Below, piece by piece: positions 48,256 to 56,796 of a stretch of DNA of 64,000 bases (its first letter is position 1; the number at the start of each line of letters is the position of its first letter). The position numbers were made by a program, and so were the translations under genes. This DNA comes from Sphingorhabdus sp. Alg239-R122. GTDB taxonomy: Bacteria; Pseudomonadota; Alphaproteobacteria; Sphingomonadales; Sphingomonadaceae. The DNA is taken from assembly GCF_900537065.1 (NCBI RefSeq), contig NZ_UNRC01000002.1, positions 284,342 to 348,341 on the forward strand. Reading direction: 5' to 3'. The notes under the pieces were generated by a model, which searched no databases, had not been told where the DNA came from, and saw nothing but the letters and a program-made list of their open reading frames with translations.

Positions 48256-48531
48256 ATGCATGCAAAGGATAATACAGGCGTTCTCAACCGTTTCCGCCGG
48301 ATCGAGGGACAGGTGCGCGGTATTGCGAAAATGGTGGAGGATGACCGCTATTGCATTGATATCCTTACCCAGCTCCAGGCGGTGAAGGCCGCGCTTGGCC
48401 GCGCGGAGAGCGAGATACTCAAAAACCATGCCGCGCATTGCGTCGCTGAAGCGATTGAAAGCGGAGGCGAGGCGGACCAGCGTGAGAAATTCACAGAGCT
48501 GGTCGAACTTTTCGAAAAGGCGAAGCGGTAG
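48256..48531 (+). CDS. csoR: CsoR/FrmR-family metal-sensing repressor
   Basis: A 91-residue all-helical repressor: NRFRRIEGQVRGIAKMVEDDRYCIDILTQLQAVKAAL, then HAAHCVAEAIESG. The Cys in RYCIDI and the His...Cys of HAAHC match the Cys-His-Cys Cu(I) site of CsoR rather than the formaldehyde-sensing FrmR. Divergent from copAB with a fitting palindrome between them, so copper sensing is the natural reading. Confidence 0.9.
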   Translation: MHAKDNTGVLNRFRRIEGQVRGIAKMVEDDRYCIDILTQLQAVKAALGRAESEILKNHAAHCVAEAIESGGEADQREKFTELVELFEKAKR

Positions 48532-48535
48532 GGGA

Positions 48536-48875
48536 GAGTCCTTTTTGATTTCACGGCGAAATGCCGAGTCTTTTGATCTCACGCTAGAATGCTTCGCATT
48601 CAGCTCCGATGGGGTTCCGGCCAATAAGGCCGGGCACGCAGTCGCGCTTGCGGTGCTGCTGGTCGCAGCACCGGGATTTCGCCATACGGAACATTCATGT
48701 GAAATTGCAGCAGCATGATTGCTATCGTTTCGCGCTGTCCACCGCTGCGCCTAGCAGCGCCGCAAGGCTGACCGGCCACCGGGCTTTGTTGGCCCGCCCC
48801 ACCGGAGGCATTCACGGAGTGAATTGCCGTGAGGTCAAACAGACTCAGCACCTCGCCGCGAGGTTAAACAGACTC
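48536..48875. repeat. Foldback element, copy 1
   Basis: About 340 bp non-coding element behind csoR. Both ends carry a doubled terminal motif: GAGTC-TTTTGAT(T/C)TCACG at 48536 and again near 48567, and its inverse CCG(T/C)GAGGT(C/T)AAACAGACTC near 48826 and again near 48857. Inside, GGTTCCGGCCAATAAGGCC (left) and the inverse GGCCCGCCCC...GGAGGCATTCACG (right) make two arms of about 85 bp around a GC-rich centre. It shares these words with copies at 56.8 and 58.3 kb. Only short ORFs, judged spurious. It fills the gap to the DUF2855 gene. Confidence 0.8.
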
Positions 48876-48939
48876 CGCTTGCCCGAATCTTGTAGTTATG
48901 CCAATTTAACCGTTCAATTAATTTTTGGAGCGCCTAGCC

Positions 48940-50022
48940 ATGACCCAGCAAACCCAGATCCATATCGACAAGAACAACCTCGCCCAGGCGGAGGCGGTCG
49001 TCAGTGACCTGCCAGAACTGGGCGCAGGCGAAGTGCTGCTGGAGATTGAGAGTTTTGCGCTGACGGCCAATAACATCACCTATGCGGTGATGGGCGAGCA
49101 GATGAAGTACTGGAATTTCTTTCCGTCGGGCGATGATGGCAAGGGCATTCTCCCCATGTGGGGACATGCGAAAGTGGCGGCATCGGGCCATGATAATTTC
49201 GCGGTAGGAGAGCGGCTTTACGGATACCTGCCCATGGGCAGTCACCTGGTCGTACAGCCGGGCAAAATATCGGACGGCGGCTTTATGGACATGGCGCCGC
49301 ACCGCCACGAAATGTCACCGCTGTACAGCCAGTACCGGCGGCTGGCAGCGGATCCGGCACACCATCCCGATTTTGAGGACGAGCGTTCACTATTTTCGCC
49401 GCTATTTGCCACCAGTTTCCTGATCGAGGATATGTTCCGCCGTGCGGAATGGCACGGAGCAGACGCGCTTGTCATGACCAGCGCGTCGTCCAAGACCGCG
49501 ATGGCGCTGGCGCACGTGGCACGCGCCTCCAGCCCTGGAATCAAGCGCATTGGCCTGACTTCGGCAGGCAATGTCGAGTTTACGAGAAACCTTGGCTTTT
49601 ATGATGAAGTTGTGGCCTATGGCGCAGTCGATACACTGGACGCGGATGTGCGCACCGTATCGGTAGATTTTGCAGGCAATGGCGAGGTGCTGGCTGCTAT
49701 CCACAGTCATTTCGACAGCAACCTCGCCTTTAGCTCACTGGTGGGTGCCACCCATGTAGATGCGCGCGGCGGTGCGCAGGGGCTGGCTGGCCCTGCGCCC
49801 ATATTGTTCTTTGCGCCGACCGCGATGCAGGAGCTGATCGCGGAGATTGGCCCAGCGGGCTTTGCTGAAGCAATGGCGGGCCGCTGGAATGGTTTCGTGA
49901 AGGATGTAGCGGGCCAGGTGACTGCCGAGCAGATTGACGGTGCCGGGGCCATCCGCGATGCGTACCGCGAAATGCTGGCAGGCAAGGTTGCACCCACACG
50001 CGGGCTGATGTGTTCTTTTTGA
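48940..50022 (+). CDS. DUF2855 family protein
   Basis: A 360-residue protein of the MDR-like DUF2855 family: a GroES-like first part (GAGEVLLEIESFALTANNITYAVMG, GKGILPMWGHAKV, VGERLYGYLPMGSHL) and a Rossmann-like second part (ALVMTSASSKTAMALAHVA). The typical Gly-rich NADP motif is altered, so an oxidoreductase activity is unproven. The ATG at 48940 has GGAG 9 nt upstream. The gene is bracketed by foldback copy 1 and a lone inverted element end. Confidence 0.88.
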   Translation: MTQQTQIHIDKNNLAQAEAVVSDLPELGAGEVLLEIESFALTANNITYAVMGEQMKYWNFFPSGDDGKGILPMWGHAKVAASGHDNFAVGERLYGYLPMGSHLVVQPGKISDGGFMDMAPHRHEMSPLYSQYRRLAADPAHHPDFEDERSLFSPLFATSFLIEDMFRRAEWHGADALVMTSASSKTAMALAHVARASSPGIKRIGLTSAGNVEFTRNLGFYDEVVAYGAVDTLDADVRTVSVDFAGNGEVLAAIHSHFDSNLAFSSLVGATHVDARGGAQGLAGPAPILFFAPTAMQELIAEIGPAGFAEAMAGRWNGFVKDVAGQVTAEQIDGAGAIRDAYREMLAGKVAPTRGLMCSF

Positions 50023-50024
50023 GG

Positions 50025-50042
50025 GTGAAATCAAAAAGACTC
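50025..50042. repeat. Lone inverted end of the foldback element
   Basis: GTGAAATCAAAAAGACTC starts 2 nt after the DUF2855 stop and is the reverse complement of the terminal motif GAGTC-TTTTTGATTTCAC that opens the foldback copies (48536, 56797). No further element sequence follows; the GST gene ends 6 nt later. Confidence 0.6.
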
Positions 50043-50047
50043 TACCT

Positions 50048-50665
50048 TCACTCCTGTGCGGGCATGAGTTCCATGTCGATTGTTTTTGCCGCCTTGTATG
50101 CATCGCGTTCGGATAGCCGCGCGGCATAGGTGGTGAAATTATCACGCTCTGGCAATGTTTTGAACTGCGTGCCCCAGATCACCTGCGACCCCATATAGAT
50201 GTCCGCCGCCGTGAAACGATCGCCGCATATATATTGGCGCTCGCCCAGCATACCATCCAGCACGTCCACCATCTGGTCATATGTGCCATATCCTGCCATG
50301 CGCGATTTTTCTTCGTCGGTGTGAAAACCCAGGCTGTTATTGATGATTGCCGCTTCGACCGGCCCGGCGCCATAGAACATCCAGCGGTAATAGTCCGCGC
50401 GCTCGTCCGCTGCTGGGGTGAGATTGCTGCCTGGAAAGACATCGGCCAGATAGGCGCAGATTGCGGCGCATTCGGTCACGATCTTACCATCATGCACAAT
50501 CGCAGGAACTTTGCCCATCGGGTTGACCGCCAGGTAATCAGGCGATTTCATGTCCTCATAGGCAATAATATGCTGGTCATAATCTGCGCCCGCTTCATGC
50601 AGCGCCCAACGGGCAATCTGTCCGCGTGACATGGGGTTGGTATAGAACTGGATCGTGCCCGACAT
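50048..50665 (-). CDS. Glutathione S-transferase family protein
   Basis: A 205-residue cytosolic protein: thioredoxin-like N-domain with the glutathione-binding NPMGKVPAIVHDGKIVTECAAIC (cis-Pro and Glu-Ser/Cys site; here ECAAI in place of ESxAI) and a helical C-domain (about 88-200, GDRFTAADIYMGSQV). The first-strand catalytic position reads YTNPMSRGQIARW, suggesting a Ser or Asn type enzyme. Substrate unknown. Single gene. Confidence 0.92.
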   Translation of the reverse strand: MSGTIQFYTNPMSRGQIARWALHEAGADYDQHIIAYEDMKSPDYLAVNPMGKVPAIVHDGKIVTECAAICAYLADVFPGSNLTPAADERADYYRWMFYGAGPVEAAIINNSLGFHTDEEKSRMAGYGTYDQMVDVLDGMLGERQYICGDRFTAADIYMGSQVIWGTQFKTLPERDNFTTYAARLSERDAYKAAKTIDMELMPAQE

Positions 50666-50877
50666 GATAATCTCCTGTTTCGAGTCCGTGCAGGCACTAT
50701 GCTATCACAGTCGGCGCTGAAAATCGGTCCTAAAAATCGAACAGCCAAATCCTCGCCAGTTGGCTCTGGTGAAATATCCTCCCTCTTTTGCGCGGGCATG
50801 AATTGGGCTAACATGCAAAAAGCGCCGCAATCGACCGGTGAACATCAACGCTGACGCGCAGCTGTTAAAGGCTTTGA

Positions 50878-52719
50878 ATGGAAGATAATTCGCACGAAAA
50901 CGGAGATGAGGGCAGGGCAGGCACACCGGCTGGGTTTGGCTGGCTGCGTGAGGCGCTGCTCGGTGAAATCGGCGAAGAGGCGCTGGCGGCGCTGGCGGAT
51001 GCGGCGGAACGGCGCGTTATTCCGGGCGGGCGCAACCTGGTTGAACAGGGCAATGATGCGAACGCGATATTTTTTGTCCAGACTGGCCGGTTCCGTGTTT
51101 TGGTAACGCAGCCCGATGGCGCACAGCGCATGGTGGCAGAGGTCAATGCCGGGGAACCGGTGGGCGAGCTTGCCTTTTTCGGGGGCGGCAAGCGCACGGC
51201 AACGGTGCAGGCAGCGCGCGATTCGATCGTGCTGGCGCTGGGGCGGGAAGCCTATGACGCGGTTGCGGCGGCGTATCCTGGAATCGTATCGGTCCTGCTG
51301 GGTGCGGTGTCTCGGCGGCTGGCCGCTGTGACCGCAAGAACGCCGCAGATGGAGGCGCAGGCAGCGCGCGTTATTGCTGTCCTGCCCGCCGGTAACAGCA
51401 ACTATCCGAAAGATTTTGTGCAGCAGGCAGGCCATGCGCTGCAACAGGTCATTGGCACAGCGCAGTCAGTGACGGCGGTGGCAGAGGGTGACGTGACAGC
51501 GGCGAGCAGCGCGGAATATGAGCGCTGGTTACAGAAGGAAGAGGAGCGTGGCGGCTATGTGCTGGTCGATGCGCGCGGAGACATGGACTGGTCGCGCATG
51601 GTGTGCCGTAATGCAGATGCATTGGTGATGGTGGCGGACGCTGCCATGGCTGACAGCACGCCATCCGACCTTGAGGAAGCGGCATTCAACTGGATCTGGC
51701 CTGAAAACCGGACGCTGGTAATGTTGCGCGAGACATCGGATACCGAAATTTCTGGCACGCTTCGCTGGATGCGGCCGCGTGAACCGCATCTGCACCTGCA
51801 CCTGGCGCGCGATGTTCCAGCAGATATGATGCGACTGGCGCGCTTTTTGGGCGGATGTGCGGTGGGCCTGGTACTGGCGGGCGGCGGCGCGCTGGGTTGT
51901 GCGCATCTGGGCATAGTGCAGGGGCTGCGTGATGCGGGCGTACCGATTGACTATATTGGCGGCACCAGCGCGGGCGCGGCGATGGGCGCGGCGATTGCGC
52001 AGGGCAACAATGTCGATGCCACGCTTGATCAGATGGAAGACATGTTTGTTGGTAAAAAAGCAATGAAACGTTTAACCGTTCCGGTTCATTCATTGCTTGA
52101 CCCGCGCGTTTTTGATGCCGAACTGAAAGAACGTTACAGCACCCGCGATATTACCGATCAGCAGGTCCCGTTTTTTGCCATATCGACCAATCTGACCACC
52201 AATGACCTGCATGTGCATGACAGCGGGCCGCTCTGGGAAGCGGTTCGCGCATCGGGATCGCTGCCGACCATATTGCCGCCCTTTATCGACGATGCGGGCA
52301 ATATCCTGGTGGACGGGGGCGTGCTGGACAATATCCCCGTGCTCACCATGCGGGCGCGCAAGGCAGGGCCGAATATTGTCGTGATGCTGAATGATGCCGG
52401 GCAGCCATGGCGTGTTGATGCTGCCTATGACAGCCTGCGCAGCCGGGGACAGCTACTGCGCGACGTCGTGCTGCGCCGCCGCGCACCTGATGATTTTCCG
52501 AAACTGGTCGATGTGATGCAGCGTTCCATGGTGGTGTCCAGCCGGATGGCCGCCCGCTCCATGCTGCGCGAAGGCGACATATTGCTTAGCCCGCCCATTG
52601 TGGATGGCATGCGGATACTTGACTGGCATCTGGGCCGCAAGCAGGCCGACATCGCGGCGGATTATGTCGCTGAACAGATAGCGGGAAATGCATCCTTGCA
52701 AAAATTGATAACCGAATAG
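50878..52719 (+). CDS. Patatin-like phospholipase with N-terminal cyclic-nucleotide-binding domain (NTE-like)
   Basis: A 613-residue protein resembling neuropathy-target-esterase-type lysophospholipases. N-terminal cNMP-binding-like domain (residues about 15-140; GEPVGELAFFGGGKRTATVQA), a middle domain (about 145-310), and a patatin domain (about 320-490) with oxyanion loop AGGGALGCAHLG, nucleophile Ser in GGTSAGAAMG, and catalytic Asp in DGGVLDNIP. No clear membrane helix. It should hydrolyse phospholipids or lysophospholipids, gated by a bound ligand. Its last codons coincide with a 21-bp direct repeat found again at 54466. Confidence 0.93.
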   Translation: MEDNSHENGDEGRAGTPAGFGWLREALLGEIGEEALAALADAAERRVIPGGRNLVEQGNDANAIFFVQTGRFRVLVTQPDGAQRMVAEVNAGEPVGELAFFGGGKRTATVQAARDSIVLALGREAYDAVAAAYPGIVSVLLGAVSRRLAAVTARTPQMEAQAARVIAVLPAGNSNYPKDFVQQAGHALQQVIGTAQSVTAVAEGDVTAASSAEYERWLQKEEERGGYVLVDARGDMDWSRMVCRNADALVMVADAAMADSTPSDLEEAAFNWIWPENRTLVMLRETSDTEISGTLRWMRPREPHLHLHLARDVPADMMRLARFLGGCAVGLVLAGGGALGCAHLGIVQGLRDAGVPIDYIGGTSAGAAMGAAIAQGNNVDATLDQMEDMFVGKKAMKRLTVPVHSLLDPRVFDAELKERYSTRDITDQQVPFFAISTNLTTNDLHVHDSGPLWEAVRASGSLPTILPPFIDDAGNILVDGGVLDNIPVLTMRARKAGPNIVVMLNDAGQPWRVDAAYDSLRSRGQLLRDVVLRRRAPDDFPKLVDVMQRSMVVSSRMAARSMLREGDILLSPPIVDGMRILDWHLGRKQADIAADYVAEQIAGNASLQKLITE

Positions 52720-52720
52720 G
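52700..52720 (+). repeat. 21-bp direct repeat, left copy (end of the patatin gene)
   Basis: AAAAATT-R-ATAACC-R-AATAGG, spanning the final codons and TAG of the phospholipase gene; 19 of 21 bases match the copy at 54466-54486. Together they flank the two-lipoprotein pair. Confidence 0.5.
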
Positions 52721-52795
52721 CACAATAGATTACATATTTTTAATTATGGAATCTCTGCATCGCCGCCTTAGTTTTCGACAACATAGGGGGCTGTT

Positions 52796-53548
52796 ATGCA
52801 AAAGATTTCAATATTTATCACTGCATTTTCATTGCTGCTTGCGGGCTGTAGCACGCGCGGCGAACTGCTGACGCTGAAGCGTGACAATTTGTTGCAGGTT
52901 GAGCGAAATATGCTGCAGGTTCGTGAAAATGCTCAGGCGGCGCTTTATAATCCTGGCGATTATGACCTGTACCTAAGCCTTAATCGCAGTAACTTTGATG
53001 CGATTCTTTCCGGATTTGACAATAGCATGATTGGCATAAAGGTGGGCCGGCGGGACGTTGACGTTACCCTGAATTCCGCGCGCATGAATTTTCGTGCCGG
53101 CAGCCCTGGAATAATGCTCGATGCAAAGGCGAGTGACAAAGGTTCTGGTGTGGAAGCTGCGCTTAAACTGGACTCACGCCTGTTGCTGGAAGCCGATCCG
53201 GAACAGCCAGGGCAATATAATATGCGCATTGTGGCCACGCGCGTCGTGCCGGACCTGCGATGGGGCATATTCAATTTTACGAAAGCGCGGTTTGTGCGCG
53301 ATATTCTGGCTCTTGAAGCAGTTCGATTTACCGAGAAGCTCCCGGTTGTAACGCTACCGCTGGCACAGGATTTCGCGGTAGGCGCTAATGCTTCCGTGCG
53401 GCAGGTCATATTGCCAACGGGCAATCGCAGCTCAATCACCGGCAATGTGTCCACGCCCGCGAACAAGGTTGAAGGCAGAGTCGCCGTCAAGCAGATCGTT
53501 TTCCTGAAAAACGGTGTGCATATTTTTGCAAATGTGGAGGGGCTTTGA
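52796..53548 (+). CDS. Lipoprotein of unknown function (first of a pair)
   Basis: A 250-residue protein with a lipobox LLLAGC (Cys about 18), a short heptad-like stretch (LKRDNLLQVERNMLQVRENAQ) and an all-beta-looking domain (GIKVGRRDVDVTLNSARMNF, VKQIVFLKNGVHIFANVEG) reminiscent of lipid-binding tubular (SMP/BPI-like or DUF4403-like) folds. The mature protein lacks Cys. It overlaps the next lipoprotein gene by 4 nt (ATGA), so the two probably form a complex or act in one envelope process. Function unknown. Confidence 0.72.
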   Translation: MQKISIFITAFSLLLAGCSTRGELLTLKRDNLLQVERNMLQVRENAQAALYNPGDYDLYLSLNRSNFDAILSGFDNSMIGIKVGRRDVDVTLNSARMNFRAGSPGIMLDAKASDKGSGVEAALKLDSRLLLEADPEQPGQYNMRIVATRVVPDLRWGIFNFTKARFVRDILALEAVRFTEKLPVVTLPLAQDFAVGANASVRQVILPTGNRSSITGNVSTPANKVEGRVAVKQIVFLKNGVHIFANVEGL

Positions 53549-54438
53549 TGAAACGCTATATCACCATGGGAGTCAGTATTGCAGTCTTGCTCTTTCTTGC
53601 CGGATGCCAGTCCTTGGCAGGTGGTAATGCCGGACTGGAAAGGGAGATTGCACAGATTGAAACGCGGGTCAGCAACCTTGAGTCGGATATTGTGCAATCC
53701 ACACCGGATATATCGGCATCGACCGCCGCGCTACGAACGAAAATGAAATACCGTCCGCTAGCCTCTTGGGCAGAGCGGTTTTCGGCAATGCCCAGTGCCA
53801 ATCGTACATTACGTTTCCAGCAAACCCGTAAGAGGAGATCAATACACCGGCGGCGGGAAAGGTGCCGGCTTACCGGGAGAGAGCGGGATACGGAAAATGC
53901 CTTTATACATGAAAATGATTCCACACGCGCCGCTCTCGTCCTGAAAAACTTTACTGTCACGTCGCGCAATGATGGGTTGATACTGACTGGTCGGCTCGAT
54001 TTTGATGGGCGTACACAGGTGGCAGGGACTGCACGCAATAAATGCTTCGGTGGTTGGTCTCCCACAGTGTCAATAGGTGTGCCCGTGCAAGCAGACGAAA
54101 CGGTTAAATTCAAACTGACTCTGTCACAGGCAGAACAAGGTAGCCTGCGTTATAATATGGATAATATTGCGCCGGAAACTATCGGTGCGAGGCTAAGCAC
54201 CCGGGTTGCAGGCTTTAATCTACGCACTACCATGCGCATCAAGGGGATGTTGGGCCGGTTGGTGTCTGGTGAAGTGCCGCTCCTGTTTGGAAATACTGGC
54301 GAAATCATGCTGCCGAATGGGGAGCCTGTTCCTTACAGGATCAGTACCACCAATCCGCAATTTTCGAGTGATATGACAGGAGTGGAACTGGTCAGTGATG
54401 TAGAAATTATTGTTGGTGACAGTGCAGTTGGCAGGTAA
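53545..54438 (+). CDS. Lipoprotein of unknown function (second of a pair), with an odd Arg-rich segment
   Basis: A 297-residue protein: lipobox LFLAGC (Cys about 21), a predicted coiled coil (LEREIAQIETRVSNLESDIVQ), a globular half with LVLKNFTVTSRNDGLILTGRLDFDG and ending in VELVSDVEIIVGD. Residues about 93-118 (RKRRSIHRRRERCRLTGRER in part) are unusually basic; in the next frame the same DNA (about 53828-53905) reads a more ordinary peptide containing TPAAGKVPAYRERAGYGKC. Two compensating frameshifts are possible, leaving the rest intact. Otherwise pairs with the preceding lipoprotein. Confidence 0.65.
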   Translation: MMKRYITMGVSIAVLLFLAGCQSLAGGNAGLEREIAQIETRVSNLESDIVQSTPDISASTAALRTKMKYRPLASWAERFSAMPSANRTLRFQQTRKRRSIHRRRERCRLTGRERDTENAFIHENDSTRAALVLKNFTVTSRNDGLILTGRLDFDGRTQVAGTARNKCFGGWSPTVSIGVPVQADETVKFKLTLSQAEQGSLRYNMDNIAPETIGARLSTRVAGFNLRTTMRIKGMLGRLVSGEVPLLFGNTGEIMLPNGEPVPYRISTTNPQFSSDMTGVELVSDVEIIVGDSAVGR

Positions 54439-54465
54439 GGCGGCGTCATGAATATTAACCTGTAG

Positions 54466-54486
54466 AAAAATTAATAACCAAATAGG
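54466..54486 (+). repeat. 21-bp direct repeat, right copy
   Basis: Matches the end of the phospholipase gene at 52700-52720 in 19 of 21 bases (two purine transitions); it even preserves a K-L-I-T-x-stop reading. It sits 28 nt after the second lipoprotein stop. Confidence 0.5.
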
Positions 54487-54496
54487 TAAAAATATC

Positions 54497-54525
54497 TTGA
54501 CATTGTCACGCTCTTTATGTAGATA
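54497..54525 (+). promoter_or_regulatory. Promoter candidate of the GTA-like head module
   Basis: Perfect -35 TTGACA (54497-54502), 17-bp spacer, weak -10 TAGATA. The -35 is embedded in TGAC-ATT-GTCA (54498-54508), a perfect dyad that could be an operator. About 150 nt of AT-rich leader follow before the TerS-like start at 54677. Confidence 0.45.
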
Positions 54526-54676
54526 AGACGAACATCGCGATAGTGTGATTCGGACGTGCAGCGGGCATGTCATATAATCTGCGAACCGGCAGTGAAATTC
54601 GCATGGATCGCCATTCTGTATTTTTGAATCATATAACCCTTTTCTCAGTTTCAGGGGAGAGAAGGATTGTACCAAA

Positions 54677-55432
54677 ATGGTAAAAAATAATGTCAAAACA
54701 AACCAAAGAAAACTATTTGGTAAAAAGCGCAAAAAACAGTTTCTGAGGCATCTCCGCAGGCACCGCGTGGTGAAACATGCAGCGCGGGCAGCAGGTGTTG
54801 GCATGAGCTGCGTCTATGAGCATCGCAAAAAGGATAGTGATTTCGCGTGCAAATGGGATGCCGCTTTGGGCGTGAAAAGTGAAATGGTGCCGCAGATTAT
54901 CAATCCTGGCGGTCACGGTGCACGTACTTTCATGGTGAAGCAGTGCCACAATGCATTTTCCGGCGCGCAAAAGGAAAAGTTCCTGCGCAAGCTGGCCGAG
55001 ACGTGCAATATTACGCAGTCCGCCGAATATGCAGGGACAACGCGCAAGACAGTGCTGTGTCACAGGCAAAAGGATCCGGTGTTTCAGGCCGCGTATCGGC
55101 AGGTGATCGATAATGCCCATGCCGAACTGTCCATGGACCTGCTGGCGCGGGCGCGCTTTGGCACGCCCAAACCGGTAATGTCGGGCGGTGTGCAAACGGC
55201 CACGGTAAAGGTGCATAATGACAGTTTTGCATTGCGCGTGCTTGAACGGCTGGACCGCATGTCTGAAAACCGTGTCGCTGCGGCACAGGCAAAGGCGCAG
55301 GCTGAGAACGGACCGGATTCGATCCGGGCGCGGCTTGACCGGCGGCTGGCCGATATGCGTGCCCGCCTGCTCGAAACCCGGCCTGAGCTGGTGCAGGGCG
55401 CGGGCAGCAATGATGGCGATACAGTTGAATGA
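54677..55432 (+). CDS. TerS-like small terminase / DNA-binding protein with duplicated HTH
   Basis: A 251-residue protein directly upstream of TerL. Two tandem homologous segments are seen: about 14-62 (FLRHLRRHRVVKHAARAAGV...VYEHRKKDSDFACKWDAAL) and about 98-146 (FLRKLAETCNITQSAEYAGT...VLCHRQKDPVFQAAYRQVI), each an HTH pattern of small terminases; a helical, Arg-rich C-terminal part follows. In the RcGTA, g1 holds this place and role: binding DNA and recruiting TerL. The first 40 codons are Lys-rich and AT-rich. Stop overlaps the TerL start (ATGA). Confidence 0.72.
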   Translation: MVKNNVKTNQRKLFGKKRKKQFLRHLRRHRVVKHAARAAGVGMSCVYEHRKKDSDFACKWDAALGVKSEMVPQIINPGGHGARTFMVKQCHNAFSGAQKEKFLRKLAETCNITQSAEYAGTTRKTVLCHRQKDPVFQAAYRQVIDNAHAELSMDLLARARFGTPKPVMSGGVQTATVKVHNDSFALRVLERLDRMSENRVAAAQAKAQAENGPDSIRARLDRRLADMRARLLETRPELVQGAGSNDGDTVE

Positions 55433-56796
55433 TACGGCGTATATATGATGGCACACCCTCAATCGGCGAACGGTTGGCGGGGGCAGATCCGGCGGCGCTG
55501 CAGAAATATCTGGATGAAATGCCTGATGATGAACTGCGCGGGCTTTATTTCAGCTGGGCGACATGGGGCCGCAAGGAACAGCAGGTGCCGCCGGGCAACT
55601 GGCGCATATGGATGATCATGGCGGGGCGCGGCTTTGGCAAGACGCGCAGCGGAGCCGAATGGGTGCGCGATATTGCCGTACGTGATGGCAATGCCCGCAT
55701 CGCACTGGTCGCGGCGAACATGCATGAGGCGCGCAGCGTGATGGTGGAAGGCGCGGCGGGGATAGCCGCGGTGACGCCGGAAGCGGAGCAGCCGATATAT
55801 GAACCTTCATTACGCCGGCTGCGCTGGGCGAGCGGTGCGCGTGCCACGCTCTATTCGGCCGCCGATCCGGACAGCCTGCGCGGCGGTGAGCACAGCCATG
55901 GCTGGTGCGATGAAATTGGCAAACGGGACCATGCGCCAACGGGGGTTTCGACCCGCGCGGAGGCGGCATGGGACAATCTTCAGATGGGCCTGCGCGCCGG
56001 GACACGGCCGCAGGTGCTGGCCACCACGACGCCGCGGCCCGTGCCGCTGGTGCAGCGGTTGGTGGATATGGATGATGACGGTGATGGCACATTGGCGATC
56101 ACGCGCGGCACCACCTATGCCAATGCCACGCATCTTGCCGGCGCGTTTGTGGGCATGATGACCGCGCAATATGGCGCGGGGCAGTTGGGGCGGCAGGAAC
56201 TGCATGGCGAGTTGCTGAGAGATGTGGAAGGCGCCTTGTGGAGCCGGAGCCTGATCGAGCGGTGCCGCGCTGAACCGGAAAGCAGGGAATATATGCGCAT
56301 CATAATCGCGGTGGATCCGCCTGCGAGCAGCCGTGGCGATGCGTGCGGCATTATTGCTGCGGGTTTACTGGCAGATGGCAATGCGCACGTGCTGGCCGAT
56401 GCCAGTGTGGACGGAGCCAGTCCGCATGTCTGGGCCGCTGCCGTAGCCAAAACCTATACCGCGTGGAAAGCGGACCGGGTGGTTGCCGAAGCGAACCAGG
56501 GCGGCGATATGGTGCGGAGCGTTTTGCAGGCGGCAGATATGAACCTGCCCGTCCGGCTGGTCCATGCCCGCCGCGGCAAATCCGCCCGGGCGGAGCCGGT
56601 GGCGGCATTGTATGAGGCGGGCCGTGTGTTTCACGCAGGCCATTTCGGCAAGCTTGAGGATGAAATGTGCGGGCTTATGGCGGGCGGCAATTATATGGGC
56701 CCGGGAAGATCGCCGGACAGGGCCGATGCGTTGGTGTGGGCGCTGACGGAGTTGATGCTGGAAAGGCGCGTGGAACCGAGGGTGTGGGCCGGGTGA
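55429..56796 (+). CDS. Phage/GTA large terminase (DNA-packaging protein)
   Basis: ATP-driven DNA-packaging motor and nuclease, GTA g2-like. 455 residues: Walker A AGRGFGKTRSGAEW, Walker B region HSHGWCDEIGK, coupling ATTTPRPVPLV, then the RNase H-like nuclease with IIIAVDPPASSRGDACGI (metal Asp), DASVDGASP and SPDRADALVWALTEL. Full length without internal stops. Foldback copy 2 begins exactly behind its stop codon. Confidence 0.94.
   Translation: MIRRIYDGTPSIGERLAGADPAALQKYLDEMPDDELRGLYFSWATWGRKEQQVPPGNWRIWMIMAGRGFGKTRSGAEWVRDIAVRDGNARIALVAANMHEARSVMVEGAAGIAAVTPEAEQPIYEPSLRRLRWASGARATLYSAADPDSLRGGEHSHGWCDEIGKRDHAPTGVSTRAEAAWDNLQMGLRAGTRPQVLATTTPRPVPLVQRLVDMDDDGDGTLAITRGTTYANATHLAGAFVGMMTAQYGAGQLGRQELHGELLRDVEGALWSRSLIERCRAEPESREYMRIIIAVDPPASSRGDACGIIAAGLLADGNAHVLADASVDGASPHVWAAAVAKTYTAWKADRVVAEANQGGDMVRSVLQAADMNLPVRLVHARRGKSARAEPVAALYEAGRVFHAGHFGKLEDEMCGLMAGGNYMGPGRSPDRADALVWALTELMLERRVEPRVWAG

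Noticed and set aside
48609-49007. ORFs inside foldback copy 1
   Set aside because: Translations derive from the repeat arms and are not shared in frame with the other copies.
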